The notes beneath the pieces are model-generated. The model made no database searches, was not told the origin of the DNA, and saw only the letters and a program-made list of their open reading frames with translations. DNA of 64,000 nt, taken from NCBI GenBank assembly GCA_963823275.1, contig CAWGKW010000002.1, forward strand, positions 930,001-994,000, in the 5' to 3' direction. The stretch's first letter is position 1, and every line of letters begins with the position of its first letter. The translations under genes were made by a program, and so were the position numbers. Of this stretch, positions 25,001-33,337 are shown piece by piece. This stretch comes from RHKX01 sp963823275. Its GTDB lineage: Bacteria; Actinomycetota; Thermoleophilia; Solirubrobacterales; 70-9.

Positions 25001-27778
25001 GTGACGACCCGGTCGAAGGACCCCTTCGAGGTCCCGGACGTCGACCCCGAGGAGGGCGTTCCCCAGCTGCTCGCCGGGCTGCGCACCGAGGTCGACGGGC
25101 TCGACGAGCGGGAGGCCGCCCGTCGCCTTGACCAGTTCGGGCCGAATGAGATCCGGCGTGAGAGCGGCCCGGCCTGGTGGCGCAGCCTGCTCGACCAGCT
25201 CATCCACCCCCTGGCGCTCCTGCTTTGGATCGCCGCGCTGCTCTCATTCGTCACGGGCGTGTTCGCCCTTGCGATAGCGATCGTCATCGTGATCGGGCTG
25301 AATGCTGCGTTTGCGTTCGCCCAGGAGCGCCAGGCCCAGCACGCCACCGAGGCACTCCGCGAGCTGTTGCCGCCGGCCGTTCACGTGCGGCGGGGCGGCG
25401 CGCCGGCCGAGATCGACGCGACCACCCTCGTTCCGGGTGACCTGCTGCTGCTTGCGGAGGGAGACCGGATCTCCGCCGATGCGCGCCTGATCGCGGGCGA
25501 CGTCGAAGTCGATATGTCTCCGCTGACCGGGGAGTCACAGCCCGTCGCACGCGGCTCCGAGCGCTCGCACCCCGCAGGCACGCCGCTGGAGGCCGAGGAC
25601 CTCGTCTTCGCCGGGACCCTCTGCACGGGCGGCGAGGCAAGGGCCATCGTCTACGGCACCGGCATGCATACGCAGTTGGGGCGGATCGCGGCGCTGTCAC
25701 AGACCGTGGTCGCCGAAGACTCTCCACTCCAGCGCCAGGTGAATCGGGCCGCCGAGCTGATCGCGCTCGTCGCCGTCGTCCTCGGGATCACCTTCTTCGC
25801 CGTTGGGCACCTGCTCGCCGGGCTGAGCCTTGCCGACTCGGGCGTGTTCGCGATCGGCCTGCTGGTGGCCAACGTGCCCGAGGGTCTCCTCCCGACCATC
25901 ACGCTCGCGCTGGCGGTCGGCGTCCGCCATATGGCAAGGCGCCGAGCTCTCGTCAAGAAGCTGACCGCGGTGGAGACGCTCGGCTCCACCGATGTCATCT
26001 GCACCGACAAGACCGGCACGCTGACGGAGGGCCGGATGTCGGCGATCTCACTCTGGCGGAACGGAGCAGTCACCGAGGTCGTCGATGGGACGCCGCCGGT
26101 GGGGCGCGAGGTGGCCGAGCTGCTCTCCACCGCGGTGCTCTGCAGCAACGCGACGCTGACACATGCCGAGGATGGGACGTCGGCGCGAAGTGGCGACCCG
26201 AGCGAGACCGCGTTGCTGGTTGCGGCCGAACGACTCGGCGTCGACGTCGCGGCGCTCCAGGTCGACCGCGAGGCCGATCGACGGCGGCTCTTCGCCTTCG
26301 ACCCGCGTCGGAAGCGAATGGCGACCCTGGACGCGGAGGATGGCGGTGAAATGCGCATTCACGCGAAGGGAGCGCCGCTCGAGCTGCTCGCGCGCTGCAC
26401 CACGGTTCGCGTCGACGGCGGCGGCGAGACGCCGCTCGATGCCGACGCCACAGCGGCGGTTCGAAGCGCGTTCAAGCGATATGCGGCCGACGGCCTGCGG
26501 GTGCTCGGGTTCGCAACGCGAGCGGCACCCGACATCTCCCTGAGCCGCGCCGACGACAGGGACAGGGCCGAATCGGGATTGTGCTTCCTCGGGCTGATCG
26601 CCATGCGGGATCCCCTGCGAGCGCACGTGCCCGACGCCGTCGCCGACTGCCGTCGAGCCGGGATCAGGATCATCGTGATCACCGGCGACGACGGCCTCAC
26701 CGCGGGGGCGATCGCCCGGGAGGCGGGGATCGTTGACGAGAGCGCCCAGGTCGTGACCGGGCCCGAGCTCGACGCGCTGAGCGACGCCGGCCTCGATGAG
26801 GTGCTTCGGAGCGCGCCGAAGTTGATCATCGCCCGCAGCTCACCCGAGGCGAAGCTGCGCATGGTCGATGCCCTCCGCGCCGACGGTCACACCGTGGCGA
26901 TGACCGGCGACGGGGTCAACGACGCGCCCGCCTTGCGACGAGCGGACATCGGGATCGCCATGGGCGCATCGGGCACCGACGTCGCCCGCGAGTCCGCGGA
27001 CATGGTGCTCACCGACGACGACTTCGCCTCGATCGTGGCTGCGGTCAAGGAGGGTCGCACCGTCTACGAGAACATCCGCAAGTTCGTCACCTACATCTTC
27101 GCGCATGCCACCCCGGAGATGATTCCGTTTCTGCTGTTCGCGCTCTCGGGTGGGTCCATACCGCTGCCGCTGACGGCATTGCAGATCCTCGCCATCGATC
27201 TCGGCACGGAGACGCTGCCCGCCCTGGCGCTCGGGCGCGAGCCCGCGGAGCCCGGGCTGATGGACCAGCCGCCCCGTCCCCGCACGACCGGCATCCTGAC
27301 GCGAGCCATGCTCGTCCGGGCGTGGATCTGGCTGGGGTTGGTCGAGGCCGTGTTGGTGGTCGGTGGGTTCCTCTTCGTACTGCTTCGCGCCGGCTGGTCG
27401 TTTGGCGACGCCACCGGAGTGGGGACGCCGCTTCATCACGACTACGTGATGGCCACGACGATGACGTTCGCCGGCATCACCGCATGCCAGGTCGGAACGC
27501 TCTTTGCGACTCGTACGAGTCGGGCCTCGTTGCGCGAGATCGGCGTCTTCTCCAACCCCCTGCTGCTTGGCGGGCTCGCATTCTCGCTCGTGTTCGCCGC
27601 CGCGTTGATCTACATTCCCTTCATGCAGGATCTACTCGGGACCACCGCACTCGGCCCACCTGAGCTGGCGCTGCTGGCCTGCTTCCCCGTGATCGTCTGG
27701 GGAAGCGATGAGCTCCGCCGTGCGTGGTTGCGACGCCATGACGTCGCGCCCGCCCCACAACCGGAACCAGCATCTTGA
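25001..27778 (+). CDS. P-type cation ATPase, P2 group, within the arc operon
   Basis: 925 residues from GTG 25001, 31 bases after arcB. Domain order: N-terminal cation-ATPase domain, helices, actuator with PLTGES (about 174-179), then VANVPEGLLPT (about 289-299), the phosphorylated Asp336 in CTDKTGTLT, the hinge MTGDGVNDAPAL and six C-terminal helices. The PEGLLPT form in helix 4 is closer to Na+/K+- and H+/K+-type (P2C) pumps than to the PEGLP of Ca2+ pumps, so a monovalent cation substrate is suggested. No beta subunit is encoded. Its end overlaps the arcC start by four bases (TTGA), tying it to arginine fermentation. Confidence 0.9.
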   Translation: MTTRSKDPFEVPDVDPEEGVPQLLAGLRTEVDGLDEREAARRLDQFGPNEIRRESGPAWWRSLLDQLIHPLALLLWIAALLSFVTGVFALAIAIVIVIGLNAAFAFAQERQAQHATEALRELLPPAVHVRRGGAPAEIDATTLVPGDLLLLAEGDRISADARLIAGDVEVDMSPLTGESQPVARGSERSHPAGTPLEAEDLVFAGTLCTGGEARAIVYGTGMHTQLGRIAALSQTVVAEDSPLQRQVNRAAELIALVAVVLGITFFAVGHLLAGLSLADSGVFAIGLLVANVPEGLLPTITLALAVGVRHMARRRALVKKLTAVETLGSTDVICTDKTGTLTEGRMSAISLWRNGAVTEVVDGTPPVGREVAELLSTAVLCSNATLTHAEDGTSARSGDPSETALLVAAERLGVDVAALQVDREADRRRLFAFDPRRKRMATLDAEDGGEMRIHAKGAPLELLARCTTVRVDGGGETPLDADATAAVRSAFKRYAADGLRVLGFATRAAPDISLSRADDRDRAESGLCFLGLIAMRDPLRAHVPDAVADCRRAGIRIIVITGDDGLTAGAIAREAGIVDESAQVVTGPELDALSDAGLDEVLRSAPKLIIARSSPEAKLRMVDALRADGHTVAMTGDGVNDAPALRRADIGIAMGASGTDVARESADMVLTDDDFASIVAAVKEGRTVYENIRKFVTYIFAHATPEMIPFLLFALSGGSIPLPLTALQILAIDLGTETLPALALGREPAEPGLMDQPPRPRTTGILTRAMLVRAWIWLGLVEAVLVVGGFLFVLLRAGWSFGDATGVGTPLHHDYVMATTMTFAGITACQVGTLFATRTSRASLREIGVFSNPLLLGGLAFSLVFAAALIYIPFMQDLLGTTALGPPELALLACFPVIVWGSDELRRAWLRRHDVAPAPQPEPAS

Positions 27779-28725
27779 GCGCCGACCAAGGCGCCGGCGA
27801 CCCACTCGTCGTCGTCGCACTCGGTGGCAACGCGCTGCTGCGACGGGGCGAGGAATCCAGCGCGGCCAACCAGCATGCCGCGGCAAGGGTTGCCGCCAGG
27901 ATGCTCAGTCCGGCGTCGGAGCGGGCTCGCCTGGTCGTAACCCACGGGAATGGACCGCAGGTGGGTCTGCTCGCCCTCAAGGAGGACGCCTATCGGGACG
28001 GCGATCCCTATCCGCTCGACGTCCTCGATGCCGAGAGCGGCGGCCAGATCGGTTACGTGATCGAGCTCGAGCTCGACAACGCGATCGACCATCAGCACAC
28101 GGTGGCCGTGATCACGCGAGTCGTGGTCGACGCCGGGGATCCGGCCTTCACCGAGCCCTCGAAGTTCATCGGACCCGTCTACGAGAGGTCACAGGCGGAC
28201 GAGCTCGCCGAGCAGCGCGGGTGGACCGTCAAACCGGACGGGGACAAGTGGCGCCGGGTCGTTCCCTCGCCGGAGCCGCAGGAGATCGTCCAGCTCGCGG
28301 CCATCCGCCGGCTCGTTGAATCCGGGTTCCTCGTCGTCTGCGTCGGCGGAGGGGGGGTGCCGGTCGTCGAGGTCGCCGGCGGGCACGAGGGAGTCGAGGC
28401 GGTCATCGACAAGGATCTCGCCTCCTCGCTGCTCGCGATCGGGCTGGGGGCCGACGTCCTCGTCCTCGCGACCGACGTCGAGGCCGTCTATCTCGACTTC
28501 GGGAGCCCGGGCCAGCGTGCGGTCTCTGAGGCGCCTTCCGACTGGCTGCGGGAGCGGGGTTTTGCGGGCGGATCGATGGGCCCGAAGGTCGAGGCGGCCT
28601 GCCGCTTCGTCGAGCGGACGGGAAATCGTGCCGTGATCGGCGCGCTCGAGGATCTGGACGGGCTGATCGGCGGCGCGGCCGGTACTCAGGTCCATCCTCC
28701 CGGATCCGAACTCGAGTTCGGATAG
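27775..28725 (+). CDS. arcC: Carbamate kinase
   Basis: About 316 residues from TTG 27775, overlapping the pump gene. Transfers phosphate from carbamoyl phosphate to ADP, making ATP with release of ammonia and CO2. Family signatures: VVVALGGNALLRRGE, LVVTHGNGPQVGLLAL, AESGGQIGYVIELEL, VCVGGGGVPVVE, AVIDKDLASSLLA and FAGGSMGPKVEAACRF. Last gene of the operon and the step that yields the ATP. The stop is followed by about 110 bases before a degraded surface-protein gene. Confidence 0.95.
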   Translation: MSADQGAGDPLVVVALGGNALLRRGEESSAANQHAAARVAARMLSPASERARLVVTHGNGPQVGLLALKEDAYRDGDPYPLDVLDAESGGQIGYVIELELDNAIDHQHTVAVITRVVVDAGDPAFTEPSKFIGPVYERSQADELAEQRGWTVKPDGDKWRRVVPSPEPQEIVQLAAIRRLVESGFLVVCVGGGGVPVVEVAGGHEGVEAVIDKDLASSLLAIGLGADVLVLATDVEAVYLDFGSPGQRAVSEAPSDWLRERGFAGGSMGPKVEAACRFVERTGNRAVIGALEDLDGLIGGAAGTQVHPPGSELEFG

Positions 28726-28837
28726 CGGTCGCGGTTCGTCGGCGCCGAAGGCCGAGCTCAGGCGTCGAGGTACCTTCAAGCACATCTGCACCCTGCACGG
28801 CTTCGGAGGGAAGTCGTCGACAACCGAGGGAGAAACG

Positions 28838-29258
28838 ATGAAGCGAGTTCGGATCGGTGGAGGGCAAGCAGATCAAAGACGGTGGGATCCAGGCGGGTGA
28901 CCTCGCCGCCGGGGTGATCGCGCCGTCGCAGGCGCGCACGTTCCACGACTCGACCGCGATCACCGTCGGTGACGACCCGAGCACCTTCGTCACCGTCGGA
29001 CGCTCGCCGATCTCGATAGCGGCGACTACATGCTCTCCGGCAAGGCCCAGGTCGAGCCCAACCCGATCGCCGGCAACGACGGCGCACAGGCGATCTGCGC
29101 GCTGTTCGTGAATGGCACCGAGGTCGACCGCTCGCGCCTGCAGGTCGGCGAGAACATCGCGACTTCCCCCGTCGTGCTGAGGGGAACTATCCCGGTCGAG
29201 ACGGCCGTCGCCGTCCCCGATGGCGGCACGGTCGTCCTAGGCTGTCGACCTCCCCTGA
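28838..29258 (+). pseudogene. Frameshifted small secreted/surface-type protein
   Basis: ATG 28838 follows a good GAGGGAGAA site but its frame soon closes. One base later the frame reads EGKQIKDGGIQAGDLAAGVI and TFHDSTAITVGDDPSTFVTVG. Near 29012 a second single-base shift restores TLADLDSGDYMLSGKAQVEP and CALFVNGTEVDRSRLQ, and a third would reach the TGA at 29256. The GKQIKDGGI element is a recurring start of secreted beta-sandwich proteins in Solirubrobacterales-like genomes. Either a decayed gene or one damaged by sequencing errors. No signal peptide is visible, so the 5' end may also be deleted. Confidence 0.5.
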
Positions 29259-29266
29259 GGCACGGT

Positions 29267-30514
29267 TCAGGACCGGCGGCCGACGAGCTCGAGGACGTCC
29301 CCCGCGGCGCGGAGGCCGCTGCGCAGGGCGCCCTCCATGGTCCCGGTCCACTCCGGCTCCGCTGTGTGCTCGCCGGCGAAGACGATCCCGCCGCTCCCCA
29401 TCGCGGCTGCGCTGCCGCGCGCGTCCGGCACGGACGGCAGCACCGAGTAGGCGCCGCGGGCCCATGGGTCGTCCTCCCAGACGGTGAGCAGGGCGCCGTC
29501 CTCCTCGGGTTCGAGCTCGGGCCAGAGGTCCTGCAGCCGCCGCAGCCACTCGGAGGCGCCCTCGCGTACCCGGAGGCTCTCGAGCACCGGCCCGGCTCCG
29601 GCCCAGGCACCGGCCGTACGCCCGCCGACCTCGTCGCAGGGAGTCGTCCATGCCCAGAAGCGGTCCGGCCCCGACATCACGGCGCGGTGTGGGGTGGGGG
29701 TCGCGAGCGGGACCGCGAGCTTGGCGGCCCTGCTGGTCGGGATCGCGGCGATCGCTCGTTCGGCGGCCTCCTCGATCGGCGGATCGAAGCTGATCCCGTC
29801 GAGCAGGAGGGCGACCGGGACGGCGACCAGACAGGCGGACGCGGTGACGTCGACGCCGTCGCCGAGCACCCGGACCTCACCACCCTCGGTACGGACCTCC
29901 CGCACCGGACATCCGAGCCGCACCCGCTCGCCGAGGGTCGCCGCGATCGCGGTCGCCAGGCGCTGGTTTCCGCCGCGCATCCGCCTCGTCTCCGCCGACT
30001 TGACCAGGTAGGGGAGATGCACCGCGTAGCTGGCGTCCAGATCGGCCAGCGGGTGGGCGAGAGCGCTCTGCAGTCGGGTCTCGAGCACTTCACGAACGGT
30101 GCCGCTCTCGATCGCTCGGCGAAAGACATCGAGCGCCGAGGCCCTCGGCTCCGCGCTCGCGAGCTGCGCGACGGCCTCAGCCGCCCGCGCGAGGACGGCT
30201 GCCCCGGGGCCGGGCCCCGGGGCCAGGTCTCGATCGGGGTAGTGAATACCCATTCCGTCGAGCTCGATCCCGAGCCGACCGGCGAACTCCTCGGTCACGT
30301 CGTATCCACCCGTGATGAACTCGGCCCCTCGCTCGATCAGGCCGCCGTTCGCCAGCCGCTCAGACCAGACCCGGCCGCCGACCCGGCCGCGAGCCTCGAG
30401 CACCACGACCTCGACTCCGGCCGCAGCGATCGCCTCGGCTGCTGCGAGCCCGGCGAATCCGGCTCCGATCACCGCCACTCGGTGATCCGGCTCTGATGGG
30501 ATCGAGGCGCTCAA
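29267..30514 (-). CDS. FAD-dependent amine oxidase family protein
   Basis: About 415 residues from TTG 30514. The dinucleotide-binding fold VAVIGAGFAGLAAAEAIAAAG is followed by EARGRVGGRVWSE (the amine-oxidase GG motif) and a C-terminal FAD contact FAGEHTAEPEWTGTMEGALRSG. The middle holds RMRGGNQRLATAIAATLG and a substrate domain. The family includes monoamine and polyamine oxidases. No covalent-flavin Cys is evident. Substrate unknown. It could use polyamines or agmatine-derived amines given the arginine genes nearby, but that is only context. Confidence 0.85.
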   Translation of the reverse strand: MSASIPSEPDHRVAVIGAGFAGLAAAEAIAAAGVEVVVLEARGRVGGRVWSERLANGGLIERGAEFITGGYDVTEEFAGRLGIELDGMGIHYPDRDLAPGPGPGAAVLARAAEAVAQLASAEPRASALDVFRRAIESGTVREVLETRLQSALAHPLADLDASYAVHLPYLVKSAETRRMRGGNQRLATAIAATLGERVRLGCPVREVRTEGGEVRVLGDGVDVTASACLVAVPVALLLDGISFDPPIEEAAERAIAAIPTSRAAKLAVPLATPTPHRAVMSGPDRFWAWTTPCDEVGGRTAGAWAGAGPVLESLRVREGASEWLRRLQDLWPELEPEEDGALLTVWEDDPWARGAYSVLPSVPDARGSAAAMGSGGIVFAGEHTAEPEWTGTMEGALRSGLRAAGDVLELVGRRS

Positions 30515-30546
30515 GGTTGGCCGACCGTAGCGGTCGACGGGCCCGC

Positions 30547-31839
30547 TCAGGCCTTCGCCGTCGTGATCCGCTCGGCCTCCTCGGGGGTGGCGGTCAGCAG
30601 GATCGCGCCCTCGCCGGTCAGGTAGGCCTCCTCACCGTGCTGGGAGACGTCCATGCCCAGGGCCTCCTCGTACTCCGATGCCCTGAGCGGCATCGCCGCT
30701 CCCACCAGACGGAGGATCAGGAAGGTCGCGAGAAACGCGTAGGCGGGGGTCGCGAGAACGGCCACGGCCTGGTGACCCAGTAGGGCGGCGTTGCCGTAGA
30801 GCAGACCGTCCTCGACCCCATTCCAGGCCAACTGCGCCGCGAACCCGATGAAGAGGATCCCGGTGATGCCCGCGATGCCGTGGGCGGCGAGCACGTCGAG
30901 GGTCTCGTCGACGCGGGTTCGGGGCCGCCAGACGATGAAGGCGTAGCTCGGCAACGCGGCCAGGGCGCCGAGCCCCAGCGCCCAGGCGGGACTGATGAAT
31001 CCCGCGGCCGGGGTGATGCCGACGCAGCCGACGATGATCGCCGTCGCCGCGCCGATCGCGGTCACCTTGCCTCCGCGAAGCAGGTCGAGCGTGAACCAGA
31101 CGACCAGGGCGCCGGCGGGGCAGAGGAACGTGTTCGTGAACGCGAGCACGCCCGAGTTGCCCGCCGAGAGGCCGCTGCCGCCGTTGAATCCGAACCAGCC
31201 GAACCAGAGCAATCCGGCTCCCAGCAGCACGTAGATCGAATTGTGCGGAAGCAGGGCCTGGCGGCCGTAGTCCTTCCGCGCGCCGACCACGAGCGCGGCC
31301 GCGAGCGCCGAGAAACCCGAGCCCATCTCGACCGGGACCCCTCCGGCGAAGTCGAGCGTGCCGAGGTCAGCCAGCCAGCCGCCGCCGAAGACCCAGTGGG
31401 CCAGGACCGGGTAGACGAAGATCGACCAGAGCGCGATGAAGGCCATGAACGGCGCGAATCGCACGCGCTCGACCACCGCGCCCGAGACCAGCGCCGCAGT
31501 GACCACGCAGAAGCTCCCCTGGAATGCGAAGAAGAGGAGATGGGGGATGCTCTGACCCTCGAGCGGGCTGAAGTCGACCCCGTTCAGGAGGGCGTAGTCG
31601 AAGCCGCCGATGATCGAGTTGCCTTCGGCGAACGCGAACGAGTAGCCGATCATCGCCCAGGACACGACCGCAACCCCGAGCGCCGCGATGCACATCATGA
31701 ATGTGTTGAGGGTGTTCTTCGATCGCACCAGGCCCGCGTAGAAGAGCCCGAGCGCCGGGGTCATCAGGACCACCAGCGCAGTCGCCGCGAGCATCCAGGC
31801 CGTATCGCCGGTGTCGATTGTCGAATCGAGGCCGGTCAC
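30547..31839 (-). CDS. amt: Ammonium transporter, Amt family
   Basis: 430 residues from GTG 31839, overlapping the PII stop as GTGA. About 11 membrane helices with ALGLFYAGLVRSKNTLNTFM, FAFQGSFCVVTAALVSGAVVE and WFGWFGFNGGSG. The conserved Asp163 is present in LDFAGG. The second pore histidine is H320 (LAAHGIAGITG), but the first pore histidine is replaced by Glu171 in GGVPVEMGSGF. It conducts ammonium/ammonia and is normally gated by the adjacent PII protein. A 20-residue cytosolic tail ends TATPEEAERITTAKA. Confidence 0.92.
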   Translation of the reverse strand: MTGLDSTIDTGDTAWMLAATALVVLMTPALGLFYAGLVRSKNTLNTFMMCIAALGVAVVSWAMIGYSFAFAEGNSIIGGFDYALLNGVDFSPLEGQSIPHLLFFAFQGSFCVVTAALVSGAVVERVRFAPFMAFIALWSIFVYPVLAHWVFGGGWLADLGTLDFAGGVPVEMGSGFSALAAALVVGARKDYGRQALLPHNSIYVLLGAGLLWFGWFGFNGGSGLSAGNSGVLAFTNTFLCPAGALVVWFTLDLLRGGKVTAIGAATAIIVGCVGITPAAGFISPAWALGLGALAALPSYAFIVWRPRTRVDETLDVLAAHGIAGITGILFIGFAAQLAWNGVEDGLLYGNAALLGHQAVAVLATPAYAFLATFLILRLVGAAMPLRASEYEEALGMDVSQHGEEAYLTGEGAILLTATPEEAERITTAKA

Positions 31840-32201
31840 GCCTGCCCCTGCCCGTCGACGGGGGTGACCGCGCCCTGGCCGGTCTCTCCCGTTCGGATCC
31901 TGATGGCCCGATCGAGTGGCACGACGAAGATCTTCCCGTCGCCGACCCTGCCCGTCCTGGCGCCGTCGGCGAGCGCCTCCACCGCGGGGTCGACGAACTC
32001 CTCGGAGACGGCGATCTCGAATCGCACCTTCTCCGCTAGCCCCATCTTCACGGTGGTTCCCCGGTAGGTCTCGACCTTGTCGAGCTCTCCACCGTGACCC
32101 TGGACCCGGCTCATCGAGACCCCGCGTACGTTGGCGCGATAGAGAGCCTCCAGCACCTCGTTGGCCCGCTCGGGGCGAACGATTCCGATCACCAGCTTCA
32201 A
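31836..32201 (-). CDS. glnK: Nitrogen regulatory protein PII (GlnK-like)
   Basis: 121 residues from ATG 32201. The PII fold is clear: MKLVIGIVRPERANEVLEAL, the T-loop around GHGGELDKVETYRGTTVKMG, KVRFEIAVSEEFVDPAVEAL and the C-terminal signature ARTGRVGDGKIFVVPLDRAIRIRTGE. Position 51, the tyrosine modified by uridylylation or adenylylation in many PII proteins, is Val here. It binds 2-oxoglutarate and ATP/ADP and blocks the Amt pore. Gene pair glnK-amt with coupled translation. No glnA or glnD is in the window. Confidence 0.93.
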   Translation of the reverse strand: MKLVIGIVRPERANEVLEALYRANVRGVSMSRVQGHGGELDKVETYRGTTVKMGLAEKVRFEIAVSEEFVDPAVEALADGARTGRVGDGKIFVVPLDRAIRIRTGETGQGAVTPVDGQGQA

Positions 32202-32341
32202 GCTCTCTCCCTCTCGAGTCTTCTCCGGACCGACACACTCGAATGCGTTTCCGGTGAGCCGGCCCCTCGACGGACCGGGGTCAGCTTTATCGATGGGGCG
32301 GTCGGATCCTTCTGCACTGGCCGGTGTTCGGCCGGAGGCGG

Positions 32342-33337
32342 CTACCAGGCCGGCTCAGGGCGCTCGGCGCCGCGGATTCGGGGGCGAGGTGCGAGCAGGT
32401 AGCGCCACGTGAGCAACCCGCCGGCGGCCATCATCGAGATCGCGAGAATCGATCCCAGCGACAGCAGCGGAACCCCGGTGAGCCCGTTTCCGATGTTGCA
32501 CCCATGCGCGAGCGTGCCGCCGACCCCCATCGCCAAGCCTCCCAGCGCCGCCCGCATGGTGCGGGCCGGGTCAGGGAATCGGAGCGGTCCCCGGATTGCG
32601 AGGGCACCCCCGGCGATGACGCCGATCGCCAGGAAGACCTCGAAGTTCAGTCCGCCGAGGTCGCCGCTCTCGAGAGCGTTCCTGGTCGTTGCCGGAACGC
32701 CGACGAACCCGAGCCCGTAGGAGTAGTCGGCCCAGCCGGCGACGACCCAGGCGATCGCCCCGAGCGCGCCGAGCAGCACACCGGCTCGCAGCGCCTCCCT
32801 CGACCTTCGAGCGAGGAGGGCAAGGCCAAGCGCGCCCAGGATCAACGCGATCGGGACGTAGCCGACTCCCAGCAGCCCGTAGAGGGTCTGCTCGGAGGGT
32901 GGGCCGAGGACGTCGTCGAGATCGGTGGCGACGCCCTCGAGCGGCCCCCCGCGCACGAGCAGCTCCCCGACCGCGAATCCCAGGATCGCGATCGCGGTGG
33001 CGAGCGACCCGGCGCCCGATTTCCAGAGGATCCCCGTGATGCAACCGCCCGCAAGTGCCATGCCCGCCCCGAATACCAGCCCGCCGATCACCTGTGCCAC
33101 GGGGAACAAGCCGATCGCCGGGAGGGACCCGGGCGAGCTGAACAGCTTCACGTCGAAGGCGATCAGCAACGGCAGCAGAAGCAGCTGCACGGCGACGGCG
33201 ACGGCGAAGATCAGCAGGATTCTCGATCGCCGCTCGAAGGCCGCCCTCCTGATCCCCGCGTTGAAGCAGATCGTCTCGCGCGACATCAGATAGCCGACGG
33301 CGAGACCCACCGCGAGCCCTCCGACCAGGGGGCTCAA
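32342..33337 (-). CDS. YeeE/YedE (TsuA-like) sulfur-compound transporter
   Basis: About 331 residues from TTG 33337, overlapping the ureohydrolase stop (TTGA). About nine to ten hydrophobic segments. Three family cysteines are present: SRETICFNAGIRRAAFE, LAGGCITGILWKSGAGS and LAHGCNIGNGLTGVPLLS. These line the thiosulfate path in the characterised TsuA protein. A likely importer of thiosulfate or a related sulfur compound. No TusA-like partner gene is adjacent. Confidence 0.85.
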   Translation of the reverse strand: MSPLVGGLAVGLAVGYLMSRETICFNAGIRRAAFERRSRILLIFAVAVAVQLLLLPLLIAFDVKLFSSPGSLPAIGLFPVAQVIGGLVFGAGMALAGGCITGILWKSGAGSLATAIAILGFAVGELLVRGGPLEGVATDLDDVLGPPSEQTLYGLLGVGYVPIALILGALGLALLARRSREALRAGVLLGALGAIAWVVAGWADYSYGLGFVGVPATTRNALESGDLGGLNFEVFLAIGVIAGGALAIRGPLRFPDPARTMRAALGGLAMGVGGTLAHGCNIGNGLTGVPLLSLGSILAISMMAAGGLLTWRYLLAPRPRIRGAERPEPAW

